Of a DNA stretch of 7,829 bases, positions 6,103 through 7,829 are shown piece after piece (within the stretch, counting starts at the first letter, position 1; each line of letters starts with the position of its first letter). Source of the stretch: Lentzea sp. (GTDB lineage: Bacteria > Actinomycetota > Actinomycetes > Mycobacteriales > Pseudonocardiaceae); contig JASLAV010000418.1 of assembly GCA_030146905.1 (NCBI GenBank), forward strand, positions 1 to 7,829, in the 5' to 3' direction. The notes below the pieces were generated by a model. That model had not been told where the DNA came from. It saw nothing but the letters and a program-made list of their open reading frames with translations, and searched no databases. Position numbers and translations under genes: made by a program.

Positions 6103-6699
6103 GTGGATCAACGCCGCTCTCCCAGCGCCTCGGAACGCAAGCGCGACCCGGAACGCACGCGGGCCCGCATCCTGGAAGCGGCCGCGGCGGAGTTCGGCGC
6201 GAAGGGCTACGCGGCCACGCGCACGACGGACATCGCGGCGCGGGCGGGCGTGAACAAGCAGCTGATCTCGTACTACTTCGGCGGCAAAGAGGGCCTGTAC
6301 AAGGAGCTCGCGACGAGCTGGCACGGCAGTGCCACCGAGATGGCGAGCACGGAACAGCCGCTGGACGAGGTGCTGGCGGGATTCGTGCACACCACGCTCA
6401 CCGACCACGGCCGGCTGTGGGCGTGGTCGAACCTGGCAGGTGACAGCCCGCCCGTCGACGAGGCGTTCCTGCGCGCCCAGGTCGACCAGCTGCGCGAGCG
6501 CCAGAAGGCCGGCGAGCTGCCGTCAGACCTCGATCCGGGGTTCCTGCTGCTGGCGCTGATGGCGGCCGCCGCCGCGCCGCTGACCCTGCGGCAGACGGCG
6601 GGTCAGATCACCGGCGAGGACCCCTCCACGCCCGAGTTCGCGACGAAGTACGCGGAGCAGCTGGCCCTGCTGGTGCGGCACCTGTCCGGCAGGGCCTGA
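6103..6699 (+). CDS. TetR-family transcriptional regulator
   Basis: This is a 198-residue, one-component, ligand-responsive DNA-binding protein, expected to act as a dimer. After a basic N-terminal arm (ERKRDPERTR) comes the TetR domain: ARILEAAAAEFGAKGYAATR, then the helix-turn-helix TTDIAARAG-V-NKQLISYYF at about residues 41-59, then GGKEGLYKELA. The rest is a helical ligand-binding and dimerisation domain without a recognisable specificity motif. GTG 6103 is preferred because a TAnnnT element lies six bases upstream (leaderless); GTG 6097, two codons earlier, is the alternative. The gene is divergent from the flavin monooxygenase, with paired dyads between them, so it very likely represses that gene and itself. 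Its 3' end converges on the SRPBCC gene with only six bases between the stop codons. Confidence 0.92.
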   Translation: MDQRRSPSASERKRDPERTRARILEAAAAEFGAKGYAATRTTDIAARAGVNKQLISYYFGGKEGLYKELATSWHGSATEMASTEQPLDEVLAGFVHTTLTDHGRLWAWSNLAGDSPPVDEAFLRAQVDQLRERQKAGELPSDLDPGFLLLALMAAAAAPLTLRQTAGQITGEDPSTPEFATKYAEQLALLVRHLSGRA

Positions 6700-6705
6700 C
6701 CGCGC

Positions 6706-7185
6706 TCAGGAGTCGCGGCGGCTGGCCGCCTTCTTCTCGAGCAGCTGCTTCAGGCCTTTGAAGCCACCGCGCATCATCAGGTCGTGGTTGCCGCGGAAGA
6801 ACGGCTTGGCGATCAGCACCAGACGGCGCAACAGGGCCTTGTTGACCACGACCTCCTGGTCGAACACCAGGTCCGTGCCGCCGTCCCTGCCGATGATCTC
6901 CCAGCTGGCGAAGCCTTCGATGTCACCGGACAACGTCGCGCGCAGCAGACCGGCCTGCTGGCTCCTGATGCTGTGGCGCACCTGCACCACGAGGTCGAAC
7001 GGGAGGAACGAGCGGCAGCGGATCTCGCCGGTCTCGTTGTCGATCTTCGTGGCCGACCGCACCTCGTGCCACCACTTCGGGTAGTTCGCGATGTCGGACA
7101 GCACTTCGTACACATCGGCTGGACACGCGTCGACGTGCCACGCGCTGCGGAAGCGATAGCGGTTGAGTGACACGGCCGCCATCAT
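6706..7185 (-). CDS. SRPBCC (START/Bet v1-like) family protein
   Basis: This is a 159-residue cytoplasmic protein of the helix-grip fold, which forms a deep hydrophobic pocket for lipids, polyketides or other small ligands; the ligand here is unknown. The N-terminal part, with SAWHVDACPADVYEVLSDI followed by YPKWWHEV, is the classic SRPBCC opening. Alternating beta strands follow (residues about 40-120), and the C-terminal amphipathic helix (MMRGGFKGLKQLLEKKAA) closes the pocket. I see no catalytic motif that would distinguish a polyketide cyclase from a binding protein. ATG 7185 is preceded by GAGG at eight-base spacing; ATG 7182 is the immediate alternative. It has its own upstream region and converges on tetR, so it is probably not part of the monooxygenase regulon. 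Confidence 0.85.
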   Translation of the reverse strand: MMAAVSLNRYRFRSAWHVDACPADVYEVLSDIANYPKWWHEVRSATKIDNETGEIRCRSFLPFDLVVQVRHSIRSQQAGLLRATLSGDIEGFASWEIIGRDGGTDLVFDQEVVVNKALLRRLVLIAKPFFRGNHDLMMRGGFKGLKQLLEKKAASRRDS

Positions 7186-7268
7186 CCCGGATACCTCGTC
7201 CGAGTGACAGGTTATCGACAGAATTCACAGACGGCCGGGAATTCCTCACGGCGTGTACTACGGCTCTA

Positions 7269-7288
7269 GTGGGACTTGAGCGTCCCAC
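7269..7288 (-). terminator. Hairpin terminator downstream of the uvrA unit
   Basis: GTGGGAC (7269-7275) and GTCCCAC (7282-7288) form a perfect 7-bp stem with a six-base loop. It begins 15 bases after the stop of the small ORF when read on the minus strand. No T-run follows. It probably ends the uvrA transcript before the SRPBCC gene. Confidence 0.55.
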
Positions 7289-7302
7289 CAGGCCGCCGGT
7301 GT

Positions 7303-7484
7303 TCACTTGCCGGGGAGCTGAGGAAGCCGTTCCAGGATCCGCAACCAACCGGCTGCCACGACTCGGCGGAGTGCCTGCTCCGACGAGTCGAGCACCTCTG
7401 CGGGGCTGAAGGGGTACGCCGTGGGCTCTCCGCGCGACGCCTGAAGGGCGCGCTCGCGGTGGGCCAGCGCATCGAGTGGGATCA

Positions 7485-7485
<1 letters not shown>
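7303..7485 (-). CDS. Small ORF of unknown function, coupled to uvrA
   Basis: The ORF encodes 60 residues beginning MIPLDALAHRERAL and ending RILERLPQLPGK. Its ATG (7485-7483) shares one base with the uvrA stop in a TGATG arrangement typical of translational coupling; a GTG one codon earlier (7488) is also in frame. About four of five codons end in G or C, a little below a typical gene of this genome but far from random. The first half is charged and polar. The second half (SSEQALRRVVAAGWLRILERL) looks like one amphipathic helix. There is no cysteine, signal peptide or membrane segment, and I do not recognise the family. A hairpin follows its stop. It could be a real small protein or a chance extension downstream of uvrA. 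Confidence 0.5.

Positions 7486-7829
<344 letters not shown>

Noticed and set aside
4873..6699. Monooxygenase plus TetR as part of a secondary-metabolite cluster or antibiotic-inactivation system
   Set aside because: No biosynthetic, transport or resistance gene accompanies the pair, so the sequence alone does not support a named pathway or resistance role.
7212..7220. TTATCGACA, one mismatch from a DnaA box
   Set aside because: It is a single imperfect copy with no cluster, AT-rich unwinding region or dnaA/dnaN genes nearby, so it is not an origin.

Overview
The window is ordinary chromosomal DNA from a high-GC Gram-positive bacterium. The strong G/C bias at third codon positions, GTG starts, actinobacterial-type promoters and lipoproteins point to Actinomycetota. 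A Pseudonocardiales-like host is my best guess, but the sequence does not settle family or genus. I see no tRNA, rRNA, CRISPR array, insertion sequence or phage gene, and no gene-free stretch longer than about 120 bp.

Layout, left to right. (1) The 3' end of a GntP-family gluconate-type permease (+) is followed at once by a small secreted lipoprotein (+). (2) A cytoplasmic GH36 alpha-galactosidase (+) has its own strong promoter, and that promoter sits between two arms of an AT-rich inverted repeat that looks like an operator pair. A strong hairpin terminator ends this unit. (3) On the minus strand are a three-module 'secreted repeat' lipoprotein (Lipoprotein_15 type) and, upstream of it, an FAD-dependent class A monooxygenase. 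(4) A TetR regulator (+) is divergent from the monooxygenase. The roughly 75 bp between them holds two 16-bp dyads of form TCAAC-N6-GTTGA spaced 21 bp apart, overlapping both predicted core promoters. Both genes look leaderless. (5) A SRPBCC/START-like protein (-) converges on tetR with a 6-bp gap. (6) At the right edge are the 3' end of uvrA (-) and a translationally coupled 60-residue ORF of unknown function, followed by a hairpin terminator.

How the genes work together. The TetR and monooxygenase form a recognisable regulator/target pair, probably responding to an aromatic or xenobiotic ligand. The alpha-galactosidase is an independently regulated catabolic gene without a dedicated transporter or regulator in view. 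uvrA is a core DNA-repair gene. I found no convincing evidence of a new multi-gene system. The most informative signals are the two regulatory regions (1403-1477 and 6028-6103) and the small ORF coupled to uvrA.
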